Assembly: GCA_019914945.1 (NCBI GenBank)
Contig: CM034112.1
Span: 8,214,501 to 8,278,500, forward strand
Reading direction: 5' to 3'
Length of the DNA stretch: 64,000 bases
Origin: Typha latifolia
Lineage: Eukaryota; Streptophyta; Magnoliopsida; Poales; Typhaceae
The notes below the pieces were generated by a model, which saw only the letters and a list, made by a program, of their open reading frames with translations, was not told the DNA's origin and made no database searches. Both the position numbers and the translations under genes were made by a program. Position 1 is the first letter of the stretch; every line of letters begins with the position of its first letter. Positions 45,169-58,555 of this stretch are shown here, in pieces.

Positions 45169-45685
45169 CCCTACACCCTTGATTCTTATTTACAATATAA
45201 AAAAATTTGTATATAACAGCCTGCTTTATAACATTACTATAGTTTACATCTTATATTTTTATTGTGTATAAATTGAACCATATGATTTAGCGAATATGTG
45301 CAAAAAATAACTTGTGTTAAATTTAAACTAGCTGTGAGAATATTTCATTAAGTATAGATATTTTTAAATAACTTAAATGCTCTTAGTATGACTTGGTTGA
45401 GGGTATTTTTATAATTTTCTTAGTATAGTTAATTTAATTAAAAGATTTGGTTAAGTTTAACTACCGACATAGTATTTTCTGTACATATTCGTTAAATTAT
45501 AAGACTCAATTAAATTATAAAAATATAAGGTATAAACCATAATTTTATTAAAAGATAGAGTTTATATGTAAATTTCCCTAAAATGTACAACCCTTTTAAC
45601 CCATTTAAATAGTCCAGTCTTTGGGCGTATGCATGAACATTTAAATATCCGTTAGTGGATTAGTTTGGGTGGTTAGGAATCCTTA
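45169..45685. other. Shared upstream region of 7SL-6
   Basis: AT-rich and homologous to 7812-8254 and 12900-13134. No gene. Confidence 0.6.
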
Positions 45686-45727
45686 GTCCCACATCGGCTA
45701 ATTTTTCTGTTTTACTGGCTTTATATA
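45686..45727 (+). promoter_or_regulatory. Pol III snRNA-type promoter of 7SL-6
   Basis: GTCCCACATCG is at 45686-45696 and TATATA at 45722-45727, with the usual 25 bp gap. The distance from TATA to GCCGAGC is 34 bp, six more than in the other eight copies, so the start may not be placed correctly. Confidence 0.8.
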
Positions 45728-45755
45728 GCACCTCTACACATGTGCTCTTTCGATC

Positions 45756-46049
45756 GCCGAGCTCTGTAACATGAGCTTGTAACCCACGTGGGGGCTTTAA
45801 CCGGCGGTGGATGATCTGTCTCACTCGGCGAGTCGGGTCCTGGGTCAGGCTGTCCCGTAAAAAGCTGGGCGAAAGCTCGGGCACGTGTCCCGTAAAAAGC
45901 TGGGCACAGCGTGAGGCTGGCTCTGCACAGAGCAGCGATCACTTCCCGCTCGCAAGAGCGCGGCTCCCTCGCAAGAGTAGAAGAATAACGGGCCCTAGCG
46001 ACCCAGGCCCAATACCGGCTCAAAGAGGCGACTTAGATCAGACCCGCCG
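45756..46049 (+). ncRNA. 7SL (SRP) RNA pseudogene, copy 6 (rearranged)
   Basis: 294 nt. The 5' Alu domain (CTCTGTAACATGAGCTTGTAACCC) and the S-domain start are present. The ~65 nt between CTGGG and CGAAGGCTC of other copies is replaced, and the 20-mer TGTCCCGTAAAAAGCTGGGC appears twice (45851-45870, 45886-45905). A further ~17 bp insertion with CTCGCAAGAG twice lies in the hairpin that reads CTCACAACAG elsewhere. Nine T residues follow. The central stem cannot form as in the others; a non-functional copy is likely. Confidence 0.78.
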
Positions 46050-46058
46050 TTTTTTTTT

Positions 46059-46490
46059 ACTCTACTGGTGGAATCCAATAAAATAAATTCTAAAAGTCTA
46101 AATGAAATAGAGTTTGCATTTTAAACTTGTGTCGTGCACCCTATTGTTCTAGTAAAGAATCTATAATTAGTAACTATAAAATCTAAAGTTTGTATCTATA
46201 GAATCTAAATTCAGTATTTATGGTACAAATCAGCCCTTATGTTTTGGATTACTAGTTCTACATTTACTGAAAAATAAAAAACAACTATATTAATCCAGTT
46301 CTTTTACTCCAGTTTGAGGTTTGAATTTTTTTAAATTCTCACTTGGATGGATGACACACCCTCTATCTTTGGATTCTTAAAGTAAAGATTAAAAATATCT
46401 TGAATTCATAGAAGGACAAATCTTGTGAGGAAACTTCAAGTTTTAAATATAGTCAAAACTTATCTTTGTTGCTCTAATACTGTCGATACG
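46059..46490. other. Short spacer after 7SL-6
   Basis: Follows 8633-9546 but lacks about 490 bp after ATATTAATCCAGTTC. No gene. Confidence 0.6.
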
Positions 46491-46639
46491 GGCATCGCTT
46501 AGGCTACCTTAAAGGTTTGTGTTCAATCTGGACGAGTATATGAAACTAATTGATTTGATTTCTTTGCACAATCTGATCTTCTATATACCATATGAACTAT
46601 ACATGTGATCAGGAAGTTACGTATCGGCCACTCTTAGTT

Positions 46640-47149
46640 AGTTAGTTAGTTAGCTTTATTTATTATTTTGAATTTTAAATAAATTGGATAATTTGCATGT
46701 GGATCCTATCCCCTTAGAATTTTTACTCCTATAAATAGGAGTAGACATGTGTTGATAATTATCTATTAATGAATCTGAGTTTAGGCATGCTAATATTTTT
46801 CTCCTTGTCTTTTATCGTAGTCGTCAGATCACATTTATCTTTCTAAGAGTTGATTATAGTCGTAAAAGCATTTCGATATTTAAACCCTAGCCATCTTCCT
46901 CTTCTAGTAGCCACTATATCTTGTCGCCGTCCAGCACCACCCTTGGCTATCCGCTACCCTCCAATGACCATTGCAACGTCGAATATTTACTGTTTTGCCA
47001 TATATGACCTTGCTCAACTATTTTATTAATATCTTTTTATCTAGACGTCGGATTCTTATGAAACTAGATCTATTAAAACATTAAATTTCAAGGCCACCAT
47101 ATAAATTTTCATTTTTTTTTACGTCTAGATCTTATTCATAATAGGAACA
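46640..47149 (+). mobile_element. LTR remnant, GGAACA-ended family
   Basis: Duplicate of 150-661, near identical, with the same truncated start. Confidence 0.5.
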
Positions 47150-47157
47150 AACATTAT

Positions 47158-49024
47158 TGTCACATATTACGTGCTAACACGTTTGATCATGCCCAATAAT
47201 AGAAATTATGATATACAAAATTTTACCGACCAATAAAATAAAATTAACATACACGACGTGCAATAATAATAGAAAAAAAATGTATGCTAATGCATAATAT
47301 GAATATGATGATGCCATAAGGTAAGTTATGATATTCTTTATGCTATTCCTAGATTATAGAAGTTTCATTTGCCTAATCTGCTTTCTTGATACTAGCTACC
47401 ACTAAATCTTCCTCATAGGGTATAAAGTCCATCTCGATAAGAAAATTAGAAAAATATAAGCATAATCACCTAATACTGATTAATTAAATACTCTACAGAC
47501 ATCCGCTATATGCTTGGAGAGATCCATTTTCGAATTCTCCTATATTTATTAATTAGGTTGAGCTAGCATAGTTGTACTAGTGCCTAACAAGTTATTAAAA
47601 GTAATTTAAAATAATTTACCTCGAATTATTGTTATACTAATTATTGTCGCTTAGGTAAATCACATAGACAATACTAAATTATTCTTTTGAATATAATTTT
47701 TCTATAGGAATCTGTATTAATTCTTTAACAGGAGCAATAAATGCAAATACAATTAGATCATCAACTCATTTCCTAAAATTAAATTAACCAAAGTATACTC
47801 GACCGTGCGAAATCCCAATTAGAGTTAGTTCCTATTATATGTTATTTGTAACAGTACTCTCAAACCATGATCTAATTAATTAAAATTAATTTATAAAATA
47901 ATTAATATAGCAAACACTACTATCTACTAAAAATAATTAATTAAAGCTCACGGTTGCAAACACTAAAATTAAATAAAAATCTTAATTAATTTTAAAAAAT
48001 AATTAGAGGGTAATTACTTGGCCAGCACAAAACCAAAGACAAACCCACCAAAAAATTGGGCTAAAAGCCTATATTACTGGCAAAAGCCACTTGGGTTGGG
48101 TTGCACCCAGCCTAACCCAGAACATGAATGGGCCATAGCCAGCCCACCCCATCACATGGGGTAGGTCACACCCAGCTTGACCTCGAAGTCGAGCTGGGCC
48201 ATAGCCACCCTGAAACGGAGACAGCCCACCCCTCCCTCTTTCCTCATCTCAACCGAAAGAAAGGAGGAGGGAAGGAAGGGTGGCTATTGGTGGTCACCGT
48301 CGCCCACAACTAGGGCCAATAGGTCGGTCGACATCCCACAAACGGAGGAAGGCACCCATGCTGCCTACCTTGTCAGTGTGGAAGGCAGCGACCACCCAGT
48401 GACGACAAAAACCCAATCAGTAGGGGGGAGCTACCAGTGAACTCAACAGTAGACAACCCAACTAATCCCATTAACATGCTCCCCACGATAAGTAGAAGCT
48501 AGCCGAGGGGAACCACAACTGTCAAAGGTTGTCGGCGGTGAGAATCCACCTCACCTTGGCTGCCAACTAAGGCGAGAGGCCGCTCGACGGCTCCGGCCAC
48601 GAGGGCATCCACGCAAGGAGAGGAAGCTCACCGGATTGGCATGGCAAGGCACGAGGCCACCAGCTAGCCAGATCATAGAGAGACCGAGAGGAGGACACAC
48701 TAGTGGAAAGACTCAAAATTAATTAACTAATTATAAATCAAACTCACCTGGAGAATGAGGGAGCTATGGCGCTTTGATCCATGGGGGCAGCACTTCCAGC
48801 AGCGCTTCGATGTGGCAGGAAGAAGAAAAAGGGAGATGAGCTGTGGGTGGGGAGAAGGAAAGAAAGAAAGAAAAAAAAAAGAAAAGAAGGAGAGCCAAAG
48901 AAGAAGAAAAGAGATAGGGGGAAGAGAGGAAAGCGATGCATGTCCCGCATATGCATGCCCTTAAGCTCTGCGCACGTGCAGGCACATGCGCAGCCCAAAT
49001 TTATTTATTTATTTAGATGTTACA
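47158..49024 (-). mobile_element. Long LTR-like block, minus strand, copy 5
   Basis: Duplicate of 670-2527. It retains CATATGCATGCCCTTAAGCTC near 48950, of which copies 1 and 2 have lost part. Confidence 0.42.
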
Positions 49025-50234
49025 GTAATTCTTAGTCATTGAACACTTATATGTTTATGAATTTCATAGTTAGTTTACTTAGTTCTCCTTATTTATATTG
49101 GTGTAGGTCATAGTTAATTTATATAATTTGTAGCTTGTATTAGTTAGTAAATAACTTTTGCCACTAACAATTTCCAAAAGTGATGTAATAGTTTTTTTTA
49201 AAGAAAAAGACAAATTAATTCACACAATGTAATTAAAAATTAGTTTACATATTACATAAATATTTAAGAGAGAGCAAACATTTATTATTGTGTGCGCTCT
49301 TCTCGAGACAAAAAAAATAAAGTGATGCTAGGTCCTCTGATTAGATCCCTATTTCTCTAAAGAGAATTTGAATGTGAACAAAATCTAAATATAAAAATAT
49401 AGTTTAAATTAGCATTTCTTAGGTAAATCTATATCTCAAGTTGACTAACATTCCGTAGTTTTAAGTAAGATTAGTATGATGAAAAATATAATGTAAATCA
49501 TCTCAAAGCGAGATCCCTTGTTGATTATAGTAGTTTAAGAGGAGGTGACCGATCAAGAATTGAACTAGTGACTGCTCTACCGATAATCACGTGAGTTCAA
49601 AACCAACACGCCTAGTCATAAAATACTTTTTTCATTCATTTTAATTTAAAATTTTTGATTAACTTGTGCAAACATCACTTTATATTGTGTTGCATTTATG
49701 TTACTTTTATAATCGTGTTAAAATATAAAAATACTGTTATATAACAAGTTAAGTTAAAATTTTATAGTAATTAATGAGTTAATATGACAGAGATATTAAA
49801 TTTGTCTCCCTACACCCCTGATTCTTATTTAAAATATAAAAAATTTGTATATAACACCTGCTTTATAACGTAATTGTAATTATAGTTTACATCTTATATT
49901 TTTATTATTTATAAATTGAACCCTATAATTTAGCAAATTTGTGTAAAAAAATATCTTTTCTTAAATTTTGACTAGCTGTGAGAATATTTCATTAAGTAGA
50001 GATATTTTTTTTAAATAACTTAAATTCTCTTAGTATGACTTGGTTGAGGATATTTTCATAATTTTCTTAGTATAGTTTATTTAACTAAAATATTTGGTTA
50101 AGTTTAACTAACGATATAGTATTTTCTGTACATATTCGTTAAATTATATGACTCAATTAAATTATAAAAATATAAAGTATAAACCATAATTTTATTAAAA
50201 GATAGAGTTTATATGCAAAATACCTTTTTAATTA
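49025..50234. other. AT-rich upstream region of 7SL-7
   Basis: Duplicate of 2528-3735, with the SINE-like segment near 49540-49615. Confidence 0.55.
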
Positions 50235-50276
50235 GTCCCACATCGGCTAATTTTTCTGATTTACTGGCTTTATATA
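50235..50276 (+). promoter_or_regulatory. Pol III snRNA-type promoter of 7SL-7
   Basis: GTCCCACATCG is at 50235-50245 and TATATA at 50271-50276; 25 bp gap, 28 bp to the gene start. Confidence 0.85.
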
Positions 50277-50298
50277 ACACCTCTACACTTCCTTGATC

Positions 50299-50602
50299 GC
50301 CGAGCTCAGTAACGTTAGCTTGTAACCCATGTGGGGGCTTCAAGCGGCGTGGATGATCTGCCTGACTCGGCGAGTCGGTTCTGGGTTCGCTCTTTAGCTG
50401 GCTCGCCCGTTCCAAGTTGTCGAGCTGGGTCACGTGACTTGGGCGAAGGCTCGGGCCACGTGTCCCCTAAAGAGGAGGGCACAGCGTGAGGCTGGCTTCA
50501 CAGAGCAGCGATCACCTCCCGCTCACAACAGTGGAAGGATAACGGGCCCATGCGACCCAGGCCCAATATGTCTCAAAGAGTGGACTTCGATCAGACCGCC
50601 CC
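50299..50602 (+). ncRNA. 7SL (SRP) RNA gene or pseudogene, copy 7 (mosaic)
   Basis: 304 nt, ten-T terminator. Duplicate of 7SL-1 by position and by the shared variants CTTGATCGCC and CGTTAGC. Its 3' end and flank (GACCCAGG, CAATATGTCTC, CGATCAG, GGTGGAATCCAATAAAATAAA) are of the 7SL-2/8 type, after which the flank returns to the 7SL-1 form (AAACTCTAAAAG). Gene conversion from a B-type neighbour is the simplest reading. Confidence 0.82.
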
Positions 50603-50612
50603 TTTTTTTTTT

Positions 50613-52090
50613 CTCTACTGGTGGAATCCAATAAAATAAACTCTAAAAGTCTAAATGAAATAGAGTTTGCATTTTAAACTTGTCTCGTGCAGCCTATTGT
50701 TCTAGTAAAGAATCTATAATTAGTAACTATAAAATCTAAAGTTCCTATCTATAGAATCTAGATTCAGTATTTATGGAATCCAAATACAATATTTATAAAA
50801 TTATATAGATTGTATATCAAATGTTTTGCTACTATACATAATTATTTTAAAAAGTAATATCTATGAATTATATAGGTTCTATGTCAAAAATATATCTTTT
50901 TTTAACACAAAAATATATATTGATATATCAAATGTAAGTATTATATATCAAATACTTTTTTTAACATTTAAGTATTATATATCAAAATAAAAATTTATTA
51001 TTATTTAACTGAGATGTGAAAAAGAAAGAGACAAAAGACAGTTTGGTAAAGAACTCTTTGTTATAGTTGAAAAAAAAAATGGAATACAATTATGTTGTTG
51101 AATATATAGTATATATTTTCTCACTTTATACTTATGCCCATCTTCTCTAAAGCACCTACTCTCTCCTAATGAATATAAAATTAAAAAAAAACAAAGAATA
51201 TTTAATGTTGCATGTGACGGTGACTTCTCCACTAAAATAGGTTCGTGTTACAGTCATTTAACAAAAAAAAAAAAAAATAAAATCGTAAAATAAAATTAAA
51301 ATAATTAAGGGTACAAAAATGTAAGTTATATTAGTTTATGGTACAAATCTCTCCTTATTTTTTTATTACTAGCTCTATATTTACTGAAAAATTAAAAACA
51401 ACTATTTTCCAATCGAGTTCTTTTACTCGTTTGATGTAAAATAAACTTGCATCATTAATATTTAGATAATTATTTTGTTCAGAATAAAAGAAGGCATCCG
51501 TAACCTATTAGTCAAGGAATCTAATCATAATTTGCAGCTACATAAAATAATCAAAAAGTAATCAAACCGGAAAAAGAAATATAGGAAGTTTTCTAGGAGT
51601 GATTAATTTGTAAAGGAAATTAATAAGAAATATTGATTTCTTTCTTAAATAAGACTTATTTATAACTCATTGTTGCACACTAATATCACAGTGCTTAAAA
51701 TAATATTTGATAAATAAATTTAATAATTAACTATTTTTGTGAAGAAGACTGTCTTCGTTTCGCAAACACTTACGCGATAGATTAATTCTCAAACGCAAGT
51801 GGGTCAATAGTGGTAGATATCGACGAATAATTCATGTGGATTATCCTCAACTGTAGTACAAGAAGTTGGATATGCGTACAATCTTTCATCACTCACTGAT
51901 GGAACATAAATTCCATAAGATAATTAGAAAACACTCTAAGTTGAGATTTAAATTTTTTTAAATACTCACCTGGATGGATGACTCAGCCTCTAGCTTTGGA
52001 TTCCTAAAATAAAGATAAGATATATCTTGAATTCGTAGAAGGACAAATCCTGTGAGGAAACTTCAAGTTTCAAACATAGTTAAAACTTAT
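50613..52090. other. AT-rich spacer after 7SL-7
   Basis: Duplicate of 4108-5599, non-coding. Confidence 0.7.
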
Positions 52091-53416
52091 TTATGCTACT
52101 CTAGTACCGCCAATACGGGCTCCACTTAGACTACCTTAAATTTTTGTATTCAATCTGGACGAGTATATGAAATATTATTTATTAAATTTAATTCTACACC
52201 AATTGATTTGATTTGTTCAAACAATTTGATCTTCTGTATACCATGTGACTTAATCATGTATGTAAACCTCGAACAGATAGAGGCTGCTATGGTAATAATA
52301 GATAAGTGGGAGAAGTTAAATATGAAAAAGACAACTAGGAGAAAGAGAGATAGAGATAGAATAAAATAGTTCATTTAATAATACAATAGATCCATAGGTC
52401 CTTATTTATTAAAAAGAAAATAAGGAGTCATAAGGTAATTTAAACAAAATAAGCAACAAAGTAAGAAACTTATCCAATGAGCTTTTGTATCTTCTTCATA
52501 TTAGATTCCAATTTCATGTAAGATAAAATTTGAATATAAACAAAAAATTTGAATATGAAAAATCTAGATCATGACGTTACCAAACTAATCTCTCTATTTC
52601 AAATTTTTGGGACTTCATTCGAATATTTTATGATAATTTTTCTAAAGCTATGCAGACTATAAAATTCTTGTAAATTGGGGCTTAGGTAACTTTTCAATAA
52701 GATTAGAATACCCATAGACCATTGACATCCATATATGTTCCTTGATGGACTTTAAAAGCACCTACATTTTAGCTATTAAATAAGGATAGTTAGAACTACT
52801 AAGAAGAGGAGGTCTAATAGTAGACTAGCATTCCCTAAGTAAATTGATATCTCACGGTAGATCCGAAGTTACCTAATTTTTATTAAGATTAGTATGATGA
52901 GAAAAAAATATATAAATCATTTTGAAGCAACACTCCTTCTTGGTTACATAAGTTTAAGAGGAGGCGACAAATAAAGGATTGAGCTAATCTCTCCTCTCAT
53001 GACGACCATGTCGAATTCGAAGCGACACGCCTTGTGATCGATCTATCATGACATGTCATGAGATATTTTTTATCCTTTTTAATAAAAATTTAGGATTTTA
53101 CATAACTATCGCCGAAAACTTTCTAAACATAATAATTGCCACCGAAATTATGCTTACTCAAAAATATCATTATATTAGTTAAATCTAACTAATAATAAAT
53201 AAAAAATTAAATTAGATCTAAAACTAGCCCTTGCATAAATTATTTAAAATAGTTTAAAAATTGGCAATACAAAAGCAATTGGAAAATGTTTTACACTCTA
53301 AACTTGGGGGGTGTTAAAAAAATTAAATTTGAATTGGGATAGAAAAACTTAATTGGCATAGAAAAGCTGAGAATTCTTCATTTAGAGAAAATGAATTAAG
53401 AATTAAAATTTAAAAA
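52091..53416. other. B-type unit body
   Basis: Duplicate of 5600-6987. The stretch around 6190-6230 of the first copy is shortened here (near 52685). Non-coding. Confidence 0.65.
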
Positions 53417-53653
53417 TCAAAACCGAGTTGGAGATGGAGATTTGAATATTAATCTAACTATAAAAATCAAACTCACATTGGTGAGCAAAAATCTCAATAT
53501 TTGTGCCATAAGTGCTATCGTTTGCGTCAGATCAGGCAGGCTTTCTGCCATCCTCAAAAACTGAGCGGATGGAGATCTTGATATAGCCACGTGGTCCGTC
53601 TCCACGCCTTGATCACTTACTTGCTTAGTTGCCTTGGATATTGTAGTAGCCAT
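53417..53653 (-). pseudogene. Start of a gag gene (duplicate of 6988-7188)
   Basis: Same MATTISKATKQVSDQG start, with the frame open 12 codons longer. The degenerate primer site AGCATTAGAGCC lies between it and the LTR. Confidence 0.5.
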
Positions 53654-53684
53654 AGTAGTCCGGAAAGTTGGCTCTAATGCTAGT

Positions 53685-54276
53685 TGTTACGAATCGACCT
53701 AATCCGTTCCGCAACGCTTTTGAAACTTAGATCCTAGCATCCATATAGCCATTGGATCCAAGTTTCTTGGTGTGAAGGGGGAGAACTTGTTGTGGAAGAG
53801 AGTGGTTAGAAATTTGAAGAGGCCGACCAAAGACTTGAGCAGTAGAAGACTGGAGATGGGAGAGGGTGCCCCAATGGCTAAAGTCAAGAGAGAAGGAGAT
53901 AATGCTAAAGCTAATTCCAATAACAAGATGATCTCCCAATTAGGGTTTCCTCTAAATATATATAGAGGCTCACCCTAAGAACTCCTTAATTAACATAAAA
54001 ACACTCCAAAAAACCCTAACAATCCCTAACTAAACCCACACTTTCGACGTAGTGCGTTCGAACGCGCTCGATTACGTTCGAACGCGGAATTTTCATTCTC
54101 TGTCGATGCGAACGTGATGCAGACGTTCGAATGGCCGAGTTCGAATGCGGTCCTTGCGTTCGAACGCACCCCAGCAAAAATTGATTTTATTGTTTCTACT
54201 TACTCAACTAGATAAATAAGCTTATTCCCATGAACCTAATGTCACGCGTGAAGCCAAAATGGATCGAATCGTATCA
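53685..54276 (-). mobile_element. LTR, minus strand, TGATACGA family (duplicate)
   Basis: 592 bp, same length as 7220-7811. Five TTCGAA cores at about 54058-54165; TATA region near 53958. Confidence 0.72.
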
Positions 54277-54716
54277 CTCTACACCCTTGATTCTTATTTA
54301 CAATATAAAAAAATTTGTACATAACACCCTGCTTTATAACATAACTACAGTTTACATCTTATATTTTTATTATGCATAAATTGAACCATATAATTTAGCG
54401 AATATGTGCAAAAAAATACCTTGTGTTAAATTTAAACTAGCTATGAGAATATTTCATTAAGTATAGATAATTTTTAAATAACTTAAATGCTCTTAGTATG
54501 ACTTGGTTGGGGGTATTTTCATAATTTTTTTCATATAATTACTTTAACTAAAATATTTGGTTAAGTTTAACTAACAATATAGTATTTTCTGTACATATTC
54601 GTTAAATTATAAGGCTCAATTAAATCGTAAAAGAATAGGGTATAAACTATAATTTTATTAAAAGATAGAGTTTATATGCAAATTTCCAAAAAAATATGGG
54701 TGGTTACGAATCCTTA
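54277..54716. other. Shared upstream region of 7SL-8
   Basis: Duplicate of 7812-8254. No gene. Confidence 0.6.
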
Positions 54717-54758
54717 GTCCCACATCGGCCAATTTTTCTATTTTGCTGGCCTTATATA
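54717..54758 (+). promoter_or_regulatory. Pol III snRNA-type promoter of 7SL-8
   Basis: GTCCCACATCG is at 54717-54727 and TATATA at 54753-54758; spacing is 25 bp, with 28 bp from TATA to the gene. Confidence 0.85.
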
Positions 54759-54780
54759 GGGCCTCTACACTTCCTCGATC

Positions 54781-55084
54781 GCCGAGCTCAGTAACGTGAG
54801 CTTATGACCCATGTGGGGGCTTCAAGCGGCGTGGATGATCTGCCTCACTCGGCGAGGCTGGTCTGGGTTCGCTCTTTAGCTGGCTCGCCCGTTCCAAGTT
54901 GTCGAGCTGGGTCACGTGACTTGGGCGAAGGCTCAGGCCACGTGTCCCCTAAAGAGGAGGGCACAGCGTGAGGCTGGCTTCACAGAGCAGCGATCACCTC
55001 CCGCTCACAACAGTGGAAGGATAACGGGCCCATGCGACCCAGGCCCAATATGTCTCAAAGAGTGGACTTCGATCAGACCGCCCC
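54781..55084 (+). ncRNA. 7SL (SRP) RNA gene or pseudogene, copy 8
   Basis: 304 nt, nearly identical to 7SL-2, including the altered TTATGACCC motif. It differs in CGAGGCTGGTCTGG versus CGAGGCGGGTCTGG. Nine T residues at 55085-55093. Confidence 0.82.
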
Positions 55085-55093
55085 TTTTTTTTT

Positions 55094-56022
55094 ACTCTAC
55101 TGGTGGAATCCAATAAAATAAATTCTAAAAGTCTAAATGAAATAGAGTTTGCATTTTAAACTTGTGTCGTGCACCCTATTGTTCTAGTAAAGAATCTATA
55201 ATTAGTAACTATAAAATCTAAAGTTTGTATCTATAGAATCTAAATTCAGTATTTATGGTACAAATCAGCCCTTATGTTTTGGATTACTAGTTCTACATTT
55301 ACTGAAAAATAAAAAACAATTATTTTCCAATCGAGTTCTTTTACTCCAGTTTGATGCAATAAACTTCCATCGTTAATATTTAGATACTTATTTTATTCAG
55401 AATAAGGCAAGCAACCTATTAGTCAAGGAATCTAATCCTAATCAAAACGAAAAAAGAAATATAAAAAGCTTTCTAGGAGTGATTAATTTGTAAAAAAAAT
55501 TAACAAGAAATATTGATTTCTTTCTAAATAAGACTTATTTATAACTCATTGTTGCACACTAATATCACAGTGCTTAAATAGTATTTGAAATAGTATTTGA
55601 GAAATAAATTTAATAATTAACTATTTTTGTGAAGAAGATCATCTCTATTTCACAAGAACTTAAGTGACAAATCAATTCTCAAATGCAAGTGTGTCAATAG
55701 TGGTAGATGTCGACGAATATTTCAGTTCCTTCTAATACATGTGGATTATCCTTAACTGTAGTACAAAAAGTTGGATATGCATATAATCTTTTATTACTCA
55801 GTGATGGAACATAAAGTCTATAAGGTAATTAGAAAACGCTCTAAGTTGAGGTTTGAATTTTTTTAAATTCTCATTTGGATGGATGACTCACCCTCTAGCT
55901 TTGGATTCCTAAAGTAAAGATTAGAAATATCTTGAATTCATAGAAGGACAAATCTTGTGAGGAAACTTCAAGTTTCAAATATAGTCAAAACTTATCTTTG
56001 TTGCTCTAATACTGTCGATATG
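55094..56022. other. AT-rich spacer after 7SL-8
   Basis: Duplicate of 8633-9546, with a small local duplication (TAGTATTTGA twice near 55578-55600). Non-coding. Confidence 0.65.
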
Positions 56023-56169
56023 GGCTTCGCTTAGGCTACCTTAAAGGTTTGTGTTCAATCTGGACGAGTATATGAAACTAATTGATTTGATTTCTTTGCA
56101 CAATCTGATCTTCTATATACCATGTGAACTATACATGTGATCAAGAAGTTACGTATCGGCCACTCTTAG

Positions 56170-56692
56170 TTAGTTAGTTAGTTAGCTTTATTTATTATTT
56201 TAAATTTTAAATAAATTGGATAATTCACATGTGGATCCATCCCCTTGGAATTTTTACTCTTATAAATAGAAGTAGACATGTGTTGATAATTATCTATTAA
56301 TGAATCTGAGTTTAGGCATGCTAATATTTTTGTCCTTATCTTTTATCATAGTTGTAAGATCGTCTTTATCTTTCTAAGAGTTGATCATAGCCGTAGAAGC
56401 ATTTCGATCTTTTAAACCCTAGCCATCTTTCTCCTCTAGTAGCCACTATATCTTATCGTGGTCCAGCACCACCCTTGACTATCCGCCACCCTCCAACGAC
56501 CAGCGACCAGTGTGACATCGAATATTTATTATTTTGCCATATATGACATTGCTCAACTATTTTATTAATATCTTTTCACCTAGAAGTAGGATTCTTATGA
56601 AACTAGATCTATTAGAACCTTAACTTTCAAAGCTGCCTCCATATAAATTTTCACAATTTTCTTACGTCTAGATCTAATTCATAATAGGAACA
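56170..56692 (+). mobile_element. LTR remnant, GGAACA-ended family
   Basis: Duplicate of 9690-10203, here with the TTAG/TTTATT stretch complete. Confidence 0.5.
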
Positions 56693-56699
56693 AACATTA

Positions 56700-58555
56700 T
56701 TATCACATATTATATGCTATCACGTATGATCATGCCCAATAATAGAAATTATGATATACGAAATTTTACCGACCAACAAAATAAAATTAACATACACGAC
56801 ATGCAATAATAATAGTAAAAAAAATGTATGCTAATGCATGATATGAATGTGATGATGCCATAAGGTAGCTTATGATATTCTTTACGCTATTCCTAGATTA
56901 TAGAAGTTTCATTTGCCTAATCTGCTTTCTTGATACTAGCTAGCACTGAATCTTCCTCATAGGGTCCAAAGTCCATCTCGATAAGAAAATAAGAAAAATA
57001 TAAGCACAATCACATAATACTAATTAATTAAATACCCTACAGACATCCGCTATAAGCTTGGAGAGATCCATTTAAGAATTCTCCTATATTTATTAATTAG
57101 GTTGAGCTAGCATAGCTGTACTGCCGCCTAACACGTTATTAAAAGTAATTTAAAATAATTTATCTCAAATTTTTGTTACACTAATTATTAGATAAATCAA
57201 ACAGGCAATACTAAATTATTCTTCTTAATATAATTTTTCTATTGGAATCTGTATTAATTCTTTGATAGGAGCAATAAATATAGATACACTTAGATCATCA
57301 ACTCATTTCCTAAAATTAATTTAACCAAAGTATACTCAACTGCACGAAATCCCAATTAGAGTTAGTTCCTATTATATGTTATTTGTAACAGTACACTCAA
57401 ACCACGATCTAATTAATTAAAATTAATTTATAAAATAATTAATATAGCAAACACTACTATCTACTAAAAATAATTAATTAAGGCTCACAGTTGCCAACAC
57501 TAAAAATAAATAAAAAACCTTAATTAATTTAAAAAAAATAATTCGAGGGTAATTACTTGGCCAGCACAAAACCCACCAAAAAAATTGGGCTAAAAGCCTA
57601 TATTACCGGCAAAAGCCACTTGGGTTGGGCTGCACCCAGCCTAACCCAGAACATGGCCATAGCCAGCCCACCCTATCACATGGGTTAGGTCACACCCAGC
57701 TTGACCTCGAAGTCGAGCTGGGCCACAGCCACCTTGAAACGGAGACACCCCACCCCTCCCTCTTTCCTCATCTCAACCGAAAGAAAGGAGGAGAGAAGGA
57801 AGGGTGGCTATTGGTGGTCACCGTCGCCCACAACTAGGGCCAATAGGTCGATCGACATCCCACAAACGGAGGAAGGCACCCATGCTGCCTACCTTGTCAG
57901 TGGGGAAGGCAGCGACCACCCACTGACGACAAAAACCCAATCGGTAGGGGGGAGCTACCAGTGAACTCAACGGTAGACAACCCAACTAATCCCATTAACA
58001 CGCTCCCCACGATAAGTAGAAGCTAGCCGAGGGGAACCACAATTGTCAAAGGTTGTCGGCGGTGAGAATCCACCTCACCTTGGCTGCCAACTAAGGCGAG
58101 AGGCCGCCCGACGGCTCCGGCCACGAGGGCATCCACGCAAGGAGAGGAAGCTCACCGGATTGGCATGGCAAGGCACGAGGCCGCTAGCTAGCCAGATCAT
58201 AGAGAGACCGAGAGGAGGACACACTAGCGGAAAGACTCAAAATTAATTAACTAATTGTAAATCAAACTCACCTCGAGAATGAGGGAGCTATGGCGCTTTG
58301 ATCCATGGGGGCAGCACTTCCAGCAGCGCTTCGATGTGGCAGGAAGAAGAAAAAGTGAGATGAGCTGTGGGTGGGGAGAAGGAAAGAAAGAAAGAAAAAA
58401 AAAAGAAAAGGAGAGCCAAAGAAGAAGAAAAGAGATAGGGGGAAGAGAGGAAAGTGGTGCATGTCCCGCATATGCATGCCCTTAAGCTCTGCGCACGTGC
58501 AGGCACGTGCGCAGCCCAAATTTATTTATTTATTTAGATGTTACAGTAATTCTTA
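56700..58555 (-). mobile_element. Long LTR-like block, minus strand, copy 6
   Basis: Duplicate of 10212-12055, with the right end TGTTACA intact and a small deletion near 57190. Confidence 0.42.
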
